This document shows positions 9,209 to 19,400 of a stretch of 64,000 bases of DNA, one piece after another (positions within the stretch are counted from its first letter, which is position 1; each line of letters starts with the position of its first letter). Under the pieces are notes generated by a model. The model made no database searches and was not told the origin of the DNA. It saw nothing but the letters and a program-made list of their open reading frames with translations. The stretch is from Pseudomonas sp. ATCC PTA-122608 (lineage in GTDB: Bacteria; Pseudomonadota; Gammaproteobacteria; Pseudomonadales; Pseudomonadaceae), in NCBI RefSeq assembly GCF_001952855.1, contig NZ_LPNO01000002.1, positions 40,459 to 104,458 on the forward strand. The letters run 5' to 3'. The translations under genes were made by a program, and so were the position numbers.

Positions 9209-9957
9209 GGCTGTTCTCCCTGAGGCTCCAACTGTTGCAGGGGCACCGCGCGGGCGCCGGCCGGTGGGGTGAACTCAAAGTCGGCAGGCTTGGGCGAGCT
9301 GTTGAGTTGCCACAAGTAGTTGACGCTGTGCCTTGGGTGTTCGGCGGTGTCGCGACGGCTGATCACCAGTCGGCAGGGCAGCGGCTGCGAGCCTTGGCGA
9401 ATCCACAACTGCCAGTCGATGTCCGGCTGGCGGTAGGCGTAGTGGGTGCAGGTCTGGCCGTCGATGGTTTCGCTGCCGATCAGCACGGCGTTGCTGATGC
9501 CCACCTCCTTGGCGGTGCCGGGGTTCCAGCGGAACAGGTCGGCCAGCGGCAACTCGATGCCGTAACGTTCGCTCAACTGATCAAGCAACCCGCCGATATT
9601 GGCCGGCGCAGCCTGGTTGGCGAAGTAGCCGCTGCGACTGTCGTAGAGGGTGAAGCTTTTGCCGTTGTAGAACAGGCTGCGGCGCTCACCGTCGCTTTCC
9701 ACCGAGACTTGCAGCTTGTCTGGCTGCATCGCCGCGAGGCGGGTCTGGTGGCTGAATTCGATGGTCTGGCCGTTATCCAGCACCTGGTCAGTGTGGCTGT
9801 GGGCGTCGATGCGGAACTGCTGCAGGCTGCGCAGGTAACCGCCCATCTGTTCCAGGGCGGTCAGGGCCTTGGGTTCGAGTTCATCGGCCCAGGCCGTGGT
9901 GCTGGCGCTGAATATCAGGCCGATCAACAAAACGCGTGTGCAATGAAAACTGCGCAT
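9205..9957 (-). CDS. DUF2092 periplasmic protein
   Basis: A 250-residue exported protein with a signal peptide (about 1-24, TTAWA/DE). The body (MGGYLRSLQQFRIDAHSHTD, LFYNGKSFTLYDSRSGYFA, FEFTPPAGARAVPL) matches the DUF2092 pattern, a LolA/LppX-like fold proposed to bind lipids or hydrophobic ligands. It sits between the barrel genes and the MoxR block of the operon, 12 bp after the preceding barrel gene. The function is unknown; a shuttle for a lipid-like ligand between inner membrane and barrels is a guess from the fold. Confidence 0.7.
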   Translation of the reverse strand: MRSFHCTRVLLIGLIFSASTTAWADELEPKALTALEQMGGYLRSLQQFRIDAHSHTDQVLDNGQTIEFSHQTRLAAMQPDKLQVSVESDGERRSLFYNGKSFTLYDSRSGYFANQAAPANIGGLLDQLSERYGIELPLADLFRWNPGTAKEVGISNAVLIGSETIDGQTCTHYAYRQPDIDWQLWIRQGSQPLPCRLVISRRDTAEHPRHSVNYLWQLNSSPKPADFEFTPPAGARAVPLQQLEPQGEQP

Positions 9958-9969
9958 GGCGCACCTCGT

Positions 9970-11007
9970 TCAAAGCATGAAAGTCGGGATTACCGGGATA
10001 AACGACAGGCGGAAATTCCAGCGGCTGCTGATCAGGTCGTCGGCGTGGATCACCGAGTACTGCACCTCACCGGAAATGCGCACCGGTAGCTTGCCGAAGT
10101 ACACAATCCGTCCGGCACCGAGGCCGATAGGGAAGTTGACCTTGTTGCCGCCTTCGGCTTTCCAGTTGACGGTGACGTTGGGCGTCATGCCCACCCGCCA
10201 CTGGCTGGGGCCGGGAATGTTGCGCTGGATGAAGTACTGGATATTGGTCAGGCTGACGTCTTTGCGCCGGGCATCACCGCCCACCGACCACCAGTGCTGG
10301 GGGAACACTCCCAGGGTCCAGTCTTCTCCGAGGTAGGCGGCGACGAATGCCGGGCCCAGGGAATACTTGCCGGTGCCCAGCACGTCTTTTTCAGCGGTGG
10401 GGAACATCGCCGTCGGACCGAAGCCCCAAACCATTTTCCCGCCATTGGCAAAGCGGATCGGTTGCTTGGGCGAGAACACGCCCACATAAGCCAGGTCGCC
10501 AAACCCCGAGGTGCGGTCGAAAGGATCGTTGACCACCGACGGGAAATCCCGGTCGGTCAGCACACCAGAAGGACTCATGCCAGCCAGGCCGCCGGCCTTC
10601 TGATTGATCGGTGCGCTGACGTAGCTGATGGGCAGGCGGTTGATCAGGTTCCAGTCTTCACCGAGGGAAATCGGGAAGGTGGGCATGAAGCTGTATTTGC
10701 CCAGGTAGCGAGTGCCGTTGCTGTGGGGCCCCTTGAGCGCGCTGTAGTCGAACTGGTTGAACAGCAGCACCAGGTTGCCCACCGGGTTGTCCATCAGCTT
10801 GGCGATCTGCTCGGTCGAGGGCTCGCAGCCGGCCTTGACCACTTGCTTGAGGTCGATATCAAAGTCTTGTTGCAGGCGGTGGCAGGTCTCGGCATCGGCC
10901 TTGGCGACCGGGCTGGCGCGGGTGCCCAGGTCCGGCAGATTGGCGGCAGATACGCCAACACTGCTGAACAAACCTGCACACAGGGCGGCACAGCGCACGC
11001 TGTTCAC
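9970..11007 (-). CDS. Predicted outer-membrane beta-barrel protein
   Basis: A 345-residue protein with a signal peptide (about 1-21, GVSAA/NL), a short Cys-containing N-terminal segment (two Cys, about 42 and 61) and many amphipathic strands such as WNLINRLPISYVSAP, GFGDLAYVGVFSP and WTLGVFPQHWWSVGG. It ends near Phe-x-Leu (IPTFML), compatible with a barrel. It resembles the neuromedin U-like/hypothetical transporter barrels found beside DUF1254 genes. It overlaps the next barrel gene by ATGA. Confidence 0.65.
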   Translation of the reverse strand: MNSVRCAALCAGLFSSVGVSAANLPDLGTRASPVAKADAETCHRLQQDFDIDLKQVVKAGCEPSTEQIAKLMDNPVGNLVLLFNQFDYSALKGPHSNGTRYLGKYSFMPTFPISLGEDWNLINRLPISYVSAPINQKAGGLAGMSPSGVLTDRDFPSVVNDPFDRTSGFGDLAYVGVFSPKQPIRFANGGKMVWGFGPTAMFPTAEKDVLGTGKYSLGPAFVAAYLGEDWTLGVFPQHWWSVGGDARRKDVSLTNIQYFIQRNIPGPSQWRVGMTPNVTVNWKAEGGNKVNFPIGLGAGRIVYFGKLPVRISGEVQYSVIHADDLISSRWNFRLSFIPVIPTFML

Positions 11008-11909
11008 CAGACATACTGCAGGCGGAAGGTCCAGGTGTTCACGTCGGGTGAGCCGGTGCGCTCGGAGACCGTGTCGTTATAGGCGATCAGGCCGCCAAAC
11101 TGGGGTGACAACATAAAACCCAGGCTGGCGCCCAGCAGGCCGTTTTCCTGTTTGTTGTCTTGCCAGTCGCCATCGATCTTGCTTTCGCCGCCGCGGTTGT
11201 AGGTGGCGTCCAGTGAAACCCAGAGCGCGCGGTTGATGGTGTAGCTGTAGTGACCCTCGATGGCGTACAGCGGCTTTTGTTCCAGCTTGCTGTCGCCGTG
11301 GTAGTCCTTGTTGTCGCCGAACAGCGACACGTAGGTGTTGATCTCCAGCCAGGTCGGGCCAATCGGGGTGCCGAAGCCCAGTTCGGGCTTGAACACCCAG
11401 CGGTTGGAGCCGATGTTGATGATGCGGTCTTTATCGTAATCACCGGTGGGCATGGTCACCCACAGCGCGCCGGTGAGGAACGTCTCGGGTTTCCAGCTGG
11501 CGAACTCCTCGGCGGTCAGTGCCGGGCCACCAAAGATGTTATGGGCGAACACAATCTGCGTGTCGCCCATACCACCGTTGCGCTTGGTACCGCTGAAAAA
11601 CTGGGCGTTGTCGAACGACGCCGAAACGTCGGCGTAAGGCTGGATAAACTGGATGGCGCTGTTGCGCCCGTCGATGCCGAATGAACGGGCGTAACGGAAC
11701 AGATAGAGGTCGGCGTCCAACGACAGGCCGTTGATTGGCAATGTCGTGTCGATCGGGGTGTTGGTGTCGACCCGATTGTAGTAGCCGAACACCATGTTCA
11801 GGTCCGTCGGGGAGTTTTGCCAATCCCTGGCATTGTCGGCAAACCCTATCCCTGGCATCAGTGCCAGTGTGGCGGCGGTAAACGCACTCAGTTGACTACG
11901 TGAAACCAT
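11004..11909 (-). CDS. Outer-membrane transporter-like barrel (SphA/MetA-pathway type)
   Basis: A 301-residue protein: signal peptide (about 1-24, GIGFA/DN), barrel strands (LYLFRYARSFGI, WLEINTYVSLFGDN, LYAIEGHYSYTIN) and a C-terminal Trp (LQYVW) typical of BamA-recognised barrels. It resembles the 'MetA-pathway of phenol degradation' transporter family, whose members are thought to carry hydrophobic compounds. Substrate unknown. It lies 58 bp after the DUF1254 gene. Confidence 0.7.
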   Translation of the reverse strand: MVSRSQLSAFTAATLALMPGIGFADNARDWQNSPTDLNMVFGYYNRVDTNTPIDTTLPINGLSLDADLYLFRYARSFGIDGRNSAIQFIQPYADVSASFDNAQFFSGTKRNGGMGDTQIVFAHNIFGGPALTAEEFASWKPETFLTGALWVTMPTGDYDKDRIINIGSNRWVFKPELGFGTPIGPTWLEINTYVSLFGDNKDYHGDSKLEQKPLYAIEGHYSYTINRALWVSLDATYNRGGESKIDGDWQDNKQENGLLGASLGFMLSPQFGGLIAYNDTVSERTGSPDVNTWTFRLQYVW

Positions 11910-11967
11910 GGCTCTACTCCTTGTAAATGCCTGATGTCAGGGTGCAGCGGTGCTACTTGATCAGGCG

Positions 11968-13368
11968 TTATTTGATCGGTGTGAGCGGTGGCAGCTTCCA
12001 TTGGCCATTGCCCACTTCGGGCTTGGGCAGGTAAATGCGCAATACGGCATAGAACGGGCCGGGCGGTGCGGGCAGCCAGTTGCTTTGTTCGGCTTTCGGT
12101 GGCTCGTGGTGCGCCACCAGCAGCGTCAGGCCGCCATCGGCGTCGAGCTTGAAGTTGGGCAACATCCGCGAGTTGAGCAGGTAGCGCTTCTTCAGGTTCG
12201 GCACCAGCAGCTTGGTCTTGGCGTCGTACATGGTCAGCGACCAGAACGCATCCGCCGGTGGCAACTGGTCCTTGGCGAAGTGCACGGTGTAACTGTGGCG
12301 CGCGCCGTTGGCCGGTTTGCCTTCGCTGTCGACGAAGTAGCTCAGGTAGGCGGCCTCATCCGTCGAGTTGCCGAAGATCCCCAGGTTGGCGCCCACGTAG
12401 CGATACAGATAATTGTTGTTCAGATGGTCTCGCGAGCCGAAGAAATCGCCACTGGCCACTTGGTGAGTGTCGATCTTGTCCTTCTTGAACGCTGCAAACT
12501 CAGCCTTGCCATCAGCAATCCCGTCTTCCAGGGCCTTGCGTTGTTCAACCGTCAGGGCCTTGAGGTCAAACGGTTTGCCGGCCTCGACGCCGATCTTGGC
12601 AAAACGCGCGAGCACCTCTTTTTCACTGTCCTGAGGCGCCGCATAGCCCAGCATGAAGTTCAGGTAGCGGAACAGGTGCACGCTGTCGCTCATGTTGGGG
12701 GTTGGCTTGGGCCAGGCGATTTTCGGCGGCTTGATCGGTTTCGGCTGGTTCACATAGTTGCTGAGGGTCTGGACCTTGTAGCCGCCCTGGATCTGCTTGA
12801 CCTTGGCGAGGTCCTTGTCATCGAACAATTGGGTGCGGTACAGGGCGTAGGCGATGTTGCTTTCGCTGTACACCACGCGGTCGACATTGGGGGGCTGCTG
12901 ACCTTTCCAGTCAGGGCCGGCGATCATGTAGTGGCCGCCGTTGTTGCCGGTGCTGCGGGTGCCCAGGTAGCCGAAGTTCTGGGTGTAGAGGTCGATCAAC
13001 TGCACCGAGTAGTAGCGGTTGTCTTCGATCTTCGGCAGGGTCAGTACTACCGGCTCGGCGCGCAGGTCCAGCCAGACAAAGGAGTAGGGCGTGTCCGAAT
13101 TCGGTGTAATGAACGCAGTGTCCTTGGGCGTGAACACTTGCGCGGTGTTGCCGATATGGTTGAACGGCGCCTTGAAGTTCGGCCCGGTCTTGTCAACGGC
13201 CTGGGTGTAGAGGGTCTTGTACATCTCCACCACCGGGAAGCCATACAGGTAAGCCTCCTTGGCGATGGCCCGGGCTTCACTCGGCGTGGCGGTGAAATCG
13301 GCCCAGGCGCCGGTACTCATGAGAATCGAGAGGCTCGCCAACAGCAGGCGCGTCGGTGTTCGAATCAT
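11968..13368 (-). CDS. Exported DUF1254/DUF1214 protein
   Basis: A 466-residue protein with signal peptide (about 1-23, TGAWA/DF), an N-terminal DUF1254 domain (AYLYGFPVVEMYKT, FITPNSDTPYSFVWLDLR) and a C-terminal DUF1214 domain (WSLTMYDAKTKLLVPN, YLLNSRMLPNFKLDADGG, NWLPAPPGPFYAVLRIY). Such proteins are exported and structurally known, but their biochemical role is not settled. It is the second of two DUF1254 genes in tandem, 12 bp after the first. Confidence 0.85.
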   Translation of the reverse strand: MIRTPTRLLLASLSILMSTGAWADFTATPSEARAIAKEAYLYGFPVVEMYKTLYTQAVDKTGPNFKAPFNHIGNTAQVFTPKDTAFITPNSDTPYSFVWLDLRAEPVVLTLPKIEDNRYYSVQLIDLYTQNFGYLGTRSTGNNGGHYMIAGPDWKGQQPPNVDRVVYSESNIAYALYRTQLFDDKDLAKVKQIQGGYKVQTLSNYVNQPKPIKPPKIAWPKPTPNMSDSVHLFRYLNFMLGYAAPQDSEKEVLARFAKIGVEAGKPFDLKALTVEQRKALEDGIADGKAEFAAFKKDKIDTHQVASGDFFGSRDHLNNNYLYRYVGANLGIFGNSTDEAAYLSYFVDSEGKPANGARHSYTVHFAKDQLPPADAFWSLTMYDAKTKLLVPNLKKRYLLNSRMLPNFKLDADGGLTLLVAHHEPPKAEQSNWLPAPPGPFYAVLRIYLPKPEVGNGQWKLPPLTPIK

Positions 13369-13380
13369 GTTGTTGCGTCC

Positions 13381-14820
13381 TTACTGAATCAGTCGGATGT
13401 CGTCGAGTTTCCAGCTCTTATCGAAGTAGGCCTCGGTAGGCGCATACAGTCGGAAATAGCTGAACCAGTGTTTGCCGGGCAGAGTTTGCACCCAGTTGCT
13501 CTCGAAGTCTTTTGGCGCGTGAGGTCCGAAGTAAAGATCTATCGAACCGTCGGCATTTTTCTTCAAATCCTGGCGTGACGACAGGTCGGCCTTGCGCTGC
13601 GGGTTGTCGATCAGGCAGCGGCTGTCTATGTCATACACGGTCATCGACCAGAACTGTTTGGCCGGTGGGTTGGCGCCGATGTGCAGGGTGTAGGACTTGC
13701 TGCCGTCGAGCCATTGGCCCTTGTTGTCGGTGTAGGCGCCGAGGTAAGTCTGGCCCAGGCCCGATGTCTTGGAAACCATGCCTTTGGTGTTGGTCACCGC
13801 TTCGTAGAACCAGGCGCTGCGTTCCCACAGCTGGTCGTAATAGGCCACGCGCTGGGACGGCTCGGTGATGTTGAGCACGGTGTCCCATTGCCGGTCTTTC
13901 CAGTACTGCGCCTGGGGGAAACGCTTGGCGAAGGCGTTGGCCTTGGCGATCAATTCACCCATTTGCACGCCTTGCTCCAGGGCTTGGCGCTGGTGTTCGT
14001 TAGGGTTGAAGGGTTTGTCCTTCTCGATGCCCAGGCTGGACAGCATGGCCATGTAGAAACGGTCGCGTTCGTTGACCGGCTCTTTCTGGATAATCCCGTG
14101 CAGTCGCTGCCAGTAGGCCATGCCACGCGGCTGGGTGCCGGACCAGGGTTTGCCGCCGGGGGACAGCAAACGGGTCTTGCCGGGATTGGCGCGCTGGGCG
14201 TAGGGGTACATCTTGAACTGCTCGACCAAGGCCTTGCCTTTTGCCGGGTCTGGGTCGAGTACGCGAAAGCCTACCAGTATGTTCATGGTTTCCGACTTGG
14301 CGAGGTAGTATTTGCCTGCATCGGCCGGGGGTTCCTGGCCTGGTGGCAACACCAGGTACTTGCCGCCTTTACCTTGGTCGGGGCCGGTCTGGCCCATGTC
14401 GATGATTGCTCGTTGCCAGAAATCACCGATCCCGCCGGCCGTTGGCCCCGGCGGCAGCTCAATTACCAATGGCCCGGTTTCGTTGAGGTCGACGAAACCG
14501 AGGATATAAGGCGTGGTTGCGTTGGCGGTGATCACGCCGAGTTTGTCTTCATAGGTGGTCAGCACCATCAGGTCGCCACTGCGGGCGCCCAGCTTGGTGC
14601 TGAATTCGTCCTGCCATTGGGCGTATGACACCAGCGGCAAGGCCCACAGATAACTTTGGGTGGCCTGCTGGAAATCCAGTTCGCCGTACAGCTTGGCGAT
14701 TTCGCTGTGGGCCGGCAGCTCACCTTCCATCGTGATTGGGTCGATGCGCGTATCCAGCGCGTGCGCGCTGGCGGTCAGGGCCAACAGGCTTAAACCGGCA
14801 CTCCGAAGCAGAGCGTGCAT
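13381..14820 (-). CDS. Exported DUF1254/DUF1214 protein, second paralogue
   Basis: A 479-residue protein with signal peptide (about 1-21, ASAHA/LD). DUF1254 landmarks are SYLWALPLVSYAQWQDEF and ANATTPYILGFVDLNETGP; DUF1214 landmarks are FWSMTVYDIDSRCLIDN and SNWVQTLPGKHWFSYFRLY. It diverges strongly from the neighbouring DUF1254 protein, so the pair is an old duplication or a recruited set rather than a recent repeat. It lies 9 bp after the first barrel gene of the operon. Confidence 0.85.
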   Translation of the reverse strand: MHALLRSAGLSLLALTASAHALDTRIDPITMEGELPAHSEIAKLYGELDFQQATQSYLWALPLVSYAQWQDEFSTKLGARSGDLMVLTTYEDKLGVITANATTPYILGFVDLNETGPLVIELPPGPTAGGIGDFWQRAIIDMGQTGPDQGKGGKYLVLPPGQEPPADAGKYYLAKSETMNILVGFRVLDPDPAKGKALVEQFKMYPYAQRANPGKTRLLSPGGKPWSGTQPRGMAYWQRLHGIIQKEPVNERDRFYMAMLSSLGIEKDKPFNPNEHQRQALEQGVQMGELIAKANAFAKRFPQAQYWKDRQWDTVLNITEPSQRVAYYDQLWERSAWFYEAVTNTKGMVSKTSGLGQTYLGAYTDNKGQWLDGSKSYTLHIGANPPAKQFWSMTVYDIDSRCLIDNPQRKADLSSRQDLKKNADGSIDLYFGPHAPKDFESNWVQTLPGKHWFSYFRLYAPTEAYFDKSWKLDDIRLIQ

Positions 14821-14829
14821 AAAATGTCC

Positions 14830-15621
14830 TTATTTCCCAAATGTGACGTTGATCCCGGCAAACAGGGTGAACTGCGGCAGGCCATCGCCTTTGCGGGCAA
14901 CCGTCCACTGCGGTTCGATATAGGCGTTGAGGATATTGCTGCCGGATTTCCAGGCCTTGCCGGCACCGAAACCGATAGGGATGTAATGGGTGTCGTTTTT
15001 CAGGTCAAACGTCCAGGTGCCGGTGGAGCGCAGGTACCAGCCCTTGGGCAGGTTATGGATGATGAACGGCTGGAAAGTGGCACTTTCCACATGGGCGCGA
15101 TCGCTGTCGCCGGCGAAGGAGCTTTGGTATTGAACCAGAGCGCCGAGCAGGCCGCGGGGCGAGGCATCGATGGCCACCGCCGCCAAGCCGGCCTGCCACT
15201 TGCCGGTGCCCAGTTCATCGTGCTCGGCGGTAGGCGCGGTGATTTGCGGGCCGATGCCCAACTGCACGCCGTCGGTCTTGAGCAGGAAAATATCGAACAG
15301 GTTCAAGTCGCCGATCCCTGTGGTGTAGCCGCTGTGGGGATCGGGGCGGGTGCTGATGGGCAATGTCGCGCGCAACAGCTGGGGCACCCCGATGAAGTCC
15401 GAGGGCGCAACGGGCAGCGTGCCGCGCAGCAGCATGTCGTTGGTGTGGGCGTTAGTGTCGAATAACTTCGGGGTGTAATAGTCCTGCAGGTTTGCACCCG
15501 GTGCGAGGTTCAACGGGTTGTTACTCTTGTTGGCGGTGTCGACGTTGTCGGCCTGGGCCGAAATTGCGGGCAACACTGAAGCCACCAGCACAACTGCCGG
15601 AATATACGATGACTTAAGCAT
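14830..15621 (-). CDS. Outer-membrane beta-barrel, first gene of the operon
   Basis: A 263-residue protein with signal peptide (MLKSSYIPAVVLVASVLPAI, cleavage near SAQA/DN) and a barrel body (GIGDLNLFDIFLLKTDGVQ, WYLRSTGTWTFDLKN, ILNAYIEPQWTVA) ending FTLFAGINVTFGK. The ATG at 15621 follows a strong GGGGAG; a start at 15693 would add a non-signal-like stretch. The promoter of the whole minus-strand operon should lie in 15622-15855, where I see AT-rich sequence but no convincing operator. Confidence 0.7.
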   Translation of the reverse strand: MLKSSYIPAVVLVASVLPAISAQADNVDTANKSNNPLNLAPGANLQDYYTPKLFDTNAHTNDMLLRGTLPVAPSDFIGVPQLLRATLPISTRPDPHSGYTTGIGDLNLFDIFLLKTDGVQLGIGPQITAPTAEHDELGTGKWQAGLAAVAIDASPRGLLGALVQYQSSFAGDSDRAHVESATFQPFIIHNLPKGWYLRSTGTWTFDLKNDTHYIPIGFGAGKAWKSGSNILNAYIEPQWTVARKGDGLPQFTLFAGINVTFGK

Positions 15622-15855
15622 GACCACTCCCCAATTCCCTGGTGATGTTCCCGATAGCGCGTTTGTGAAGGCTAGGGGGCTGTCCTTATTCACTATTACG
15701 TGTAGGACATGTCGTTTGAAGCTAGCAGTAAATTTAAGACTCGCTAGTCAATCGAAAGAATTAGTTGTTTGTTGAGGGCGGCATCACGGACGCTATGAAT
15801 AATGGCAAATTGCCTCAAACGCCGCTGCTGTGCAACGGCATTGAGGGGGAGGGGA

Positions 15856-16215
15856 TCAGAGGAGCATTGATTTGACTTTGTCACGCAACTGATCAATCGA
15901 GAACGGTTTGGCAATCACCTGGGTGCCAACCGGCACATTGATATTCTCGGCGTAACCACTGGCAAACAGAATCGGCAGGACAGGTCTCAGCTCACGGGCC
16001 TTGGCGGCCAGTTCCACGCCGCTCATACCCGGCAGGCCGTGGTCGGTCATCATCAGGTCGATGGTTTTTCCGGCGTCTTTGATGATGTCCAGGGCGCTTT
16101 CAGCGTCTGCCGCTTCAAGTACCTGGAACTCCAGCTCTTCGAGGACATCGACGATCAGCATGCGCACGATGGCGTCGTCTTCGACTACTAGGATGGTGGA
16201 GGCAGAGGCGGACAT
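15856..16215 (-). CDS. Single-domain response regulator (receiver only)
   Basis: A 119-residue CheY-like receiver with acidic pocket VEDD (12-14), phospho-acceptor Asp58 (MMTDHGLPGMSG), Ser/Ala-type switch FASGYA and Lys in VIAKPFS. No output domain is present. The start at 16215 is chosen by homology of the VEDD distance to the N-terminus. It is divergent from the large hybrid kinase at 16472, so it may receive phosphate from that or another kinase in the cluster. Confidence 0.85.
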   Translation of the reverse strand: MSASASTILVVEDDAIVRMLIVDVLEELEFQVLEAADAESALDIIKDAGKTIDLMMTDHGLPGMSGVELAAKARELRPVLPILFASGYAENINVPVGTQVIAKPFSIDQLRDKVKSMLL

Positions 16216-16471
16216 AGTGAGGGTTCCCGAGAAGTGGAGGGTGCAGGTCTTGATCAGTCGAAAGACCATCCTCTAATGAGTCGCGTCAATCTCGGCAAGT
16301 TCCCGAAACAGGGTCGGCATTGTGCCGGTAATGATTGGAAATGTCCCGTTCAAGGAACAGAAGTGCAAAGGCGTTATGCGGTCAATGCCACCATGGCCAG
16401 CAGAAAAATAGCGTTCAACCGCGACTTTGGGGCAAACTCCTCGTTTTTCCGTATTTGGCCAAGGCATGCCC

Positions 16472-19400
16472 ATGACTCCCGCGTCGTCCGTCGATGAGAA
16501 AAGCTTCCGTAAATTGCTGGGCCGCAACGTAGCGCTGCCGCTGAGTGTCGGCGTGCTCAGCGCGGTGTTTTTCGTCTGCCTGATCACCTATCTGTTGTCG
16601 GTGATCCAGTGGGTGGAACACACCGACCGGGTGATCAACAATCTCAACGAAACCTCGAAGCTGACCGTGGACCTGGAAACCGGCATGCGCGGCTTCCTGA
16701 TCACTGGCGACGAGCACTTCCTCGACCCGTACGAAGTGGCCAAGCCGCGAATCATTTCCGACTTGCGCAACTTGCAGGCATTGGTGGCGGACAATCCGGA
16801 GCAGGTGGATCGCCTCAAGCGTCTGGAATCGTTGCAACTGGCGTGGAACACCTACGCCCAGTCGATGATTGATATGCAGCGCCAGAGCGGTGATTTTCGC
16901 ACCGCTGTGAAAGCAGGGCGCGGTAAAAGCCTGACGGACGAGATTCGCAAGGAGTACGACCGGGCGGTGGCGATGGAGCAACAGTTCCGCATCACCCGCA
17001 ATGAGGACGTCACCCGTACCACGATCATCAGCGTCAGCTTGTATCTGGTGTTTGTGCTCGGCCTGAGTGGCTTCCTGGCGTATATCGGAAGAAAGAATTT
17101 AATCGAACTTTCAACAAGTTACAGTGAAAACCTCGCGTCACAACAGAAGATTGCCAAGCGCCTGGAGCAGCAAGCCTGGCTGCGCAACGGCCAGACCGAA
17201 CTGGCCGAACAGGTCCTGGGCCAACTGACGTTGAACCTGCTGGGCCGCAACATTTTGCAGTTCTTCGCCCAATACATGGGCTCGGCAGTGGCGGCGCTGT
17301 ACGTGCGTGAAGAGCACGGCGGCCTCACGCGCGTGGCCACCTATGGTTTCTCTCGCGAGCAAGAGCAGCAGGAGCAGTCGATTTACAACGATGAAGGCAT
17401 CGTCGGCCAGTCGGTGCGGCAGGATCGCCTGATTCGCCTGGACGATGTGCCGGTGGACTACTTCAAGGTCAGTTCCGGCCTCGGCGAGGGCCCGACCCGC
17501 AGTGTGATGGTGGTGCCGACCAGTGATGATGGCCGGGTCAACGGCGTAATCGAACTGGGCTTTTTGCGCGCCCTGGACGACCGTGATGTCGAGCTGCTGG
17601 AGTTGATTGCCGGCAACATCGGTACGTCCATCGAAGCGGCGCGTTATCGCCAGCGCCTGCAGGAAGTGCTGGCCGAAACCCAGCAGCTTAATGAAGAGCT
17701 GCAAGTGCAGCAGGAAGAGCTCAAGACCGCCAACGAAGAGTTGGAGGAACAGTCCCGCATCCTCAAGGAATCCCAGGCCCACTTGGAAACCCAGCAGGCG
17801 GAGCTGGAGCAGACCAACGAACAACTGGCGGAGCAGACCCAGACCCTGGCCGAGCAACGCGATGCCATGGACCAGAAAAACGTCCAGCTCAACCGCGTAC
17901 AGATCGAGCTGGAAGAGCGCGCCGACGAGTTGCAGCGCTCCAGCAAGTATAAATCCGAATTCCTCGCCAACATGTCCCACGAGCTGCGCACGCCGCTGAA
18001 CAGCTCGTTGATCCTGGCCAAGTTGCTGGCGGAAAACCCGCAGGAAAATCTCAGCGCCGAACAGGTCAAGTTCGCCGAGTCGATCTATTCGGCCGGCAAC
18101 GACCTGCTCAACCTGATCAATGACATCCTCGACATCTCCAAGGTCGAGGCCGGCAAGCTGGAAATGCGCCCGGAGAACTCCAGCGTGGCACGCCTGGTGG
18201 ATGGCTTGCGCGGCATGTTCGAGCCGCTGGCAGCCGACCGCAAGCTCGGGTTTCAGGTGGAGGTGCAGGAAGGCACACCGCACATGCTGTTCACCGACCG
18301 CCAGCGCCTGGAACAGATTCTGAAGAACCTGCTGTCCAACGCGGTCAAGTTCACCGAGAAAGGCGAGGTCAGCCTGTCGGTATCCCGGGCACCGGGCGAG
18401 GGCGTCGCCTTTACCGTGCGCGACTCGGGGATAGGTATTGCTCCGGACCAGCAGGAAAGCATCTTCGAAGCCTTCCGTCAGGCCGATGGCACCACCAACC
18501 GCCGTTACGGCGGCACCGGCCTGGGCCTGTCGATCTCCCGGGACCTGGCGAACCTGTTGGGCGGCTATATCAGTGTCACCAGCGAACCTGGCCAGGGCAG
18601 CGTCTTTACCCTGGTGGTGCCCGAGCACTATGTAGAGCGTGACGAAGACACCCCGGCGCTGGAACAGCCGCGCGCGGTGGTCCCTGCGCCTGCACCAGCC
18701 CCGATCAAGGTCTCGCCGATGCCGATCGCCCACGAAGCGCAGATCCCGCGCTTTATCGATGACCGCGACAAGGCTCCATTCGCCACGCGTTGCATCCTGG
18801 TGGTGGAGGACGAGCCGAACTTTGCGCGCATCCTCTTCGACCTGGCTCATGAGCTGGGTTACCACTGCCTGGTGGCCCATGGCGCGGATGAAGGTTACGC
18901 CCTGGCAGAACAATACATTCCCGACGCGATCCTGCTGGACATGCGCCTGCCGGACCATTCCGGCCTGACCGTGCTGCAACGTCTCAAGGAGCATGCCGGA
19001 ACCCGTCACATCCCGGTGCACGTGATTTCCGTGGAAGACCGCGTCGAAGCGGCCATGCACATGGGCGCCGTCGGGTACGCGGTCAAGCCGACCACCCGCG
19101 AAGAGCTCAAGGATGTGTTTGCTCGCCTGGAAGCCAAGCTGACGCAGAAGGTCAAGCGTGTGCTGCTGGTGGAAGACGATGACCTACAGCGTGACAGTAT
19201 CGCGCGCCTGATCGGCGACGATGACATCGAGATCACCGCTGTAGGCTTCGCCCAGGAGGCCCTGGACCTGCTGCGCACCCACATCTATGACTGCATGATC
19301 ATCGACCTTAAGCTCCCGGACATGCTCGGTAACGAGCTGCTCAAGCGCATGTCCACCGAGGATATCTGCTCGTTCCCGCCGGTGATCGTCTACACCGGGC

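Noticed and set aside
11950-13578. Plus-strand ORF of 542 codons
   Set aside because: It is the antisense shadow of the DUF1254 gene; GC-rich third positions remove stops on the opposite strand.
17138-19060. Minus-strand ORF of 640 codons
   Set aside because: Antisense shadow of the large hybrid kinase; composition is Gln/His/Leu-rich without domain features.
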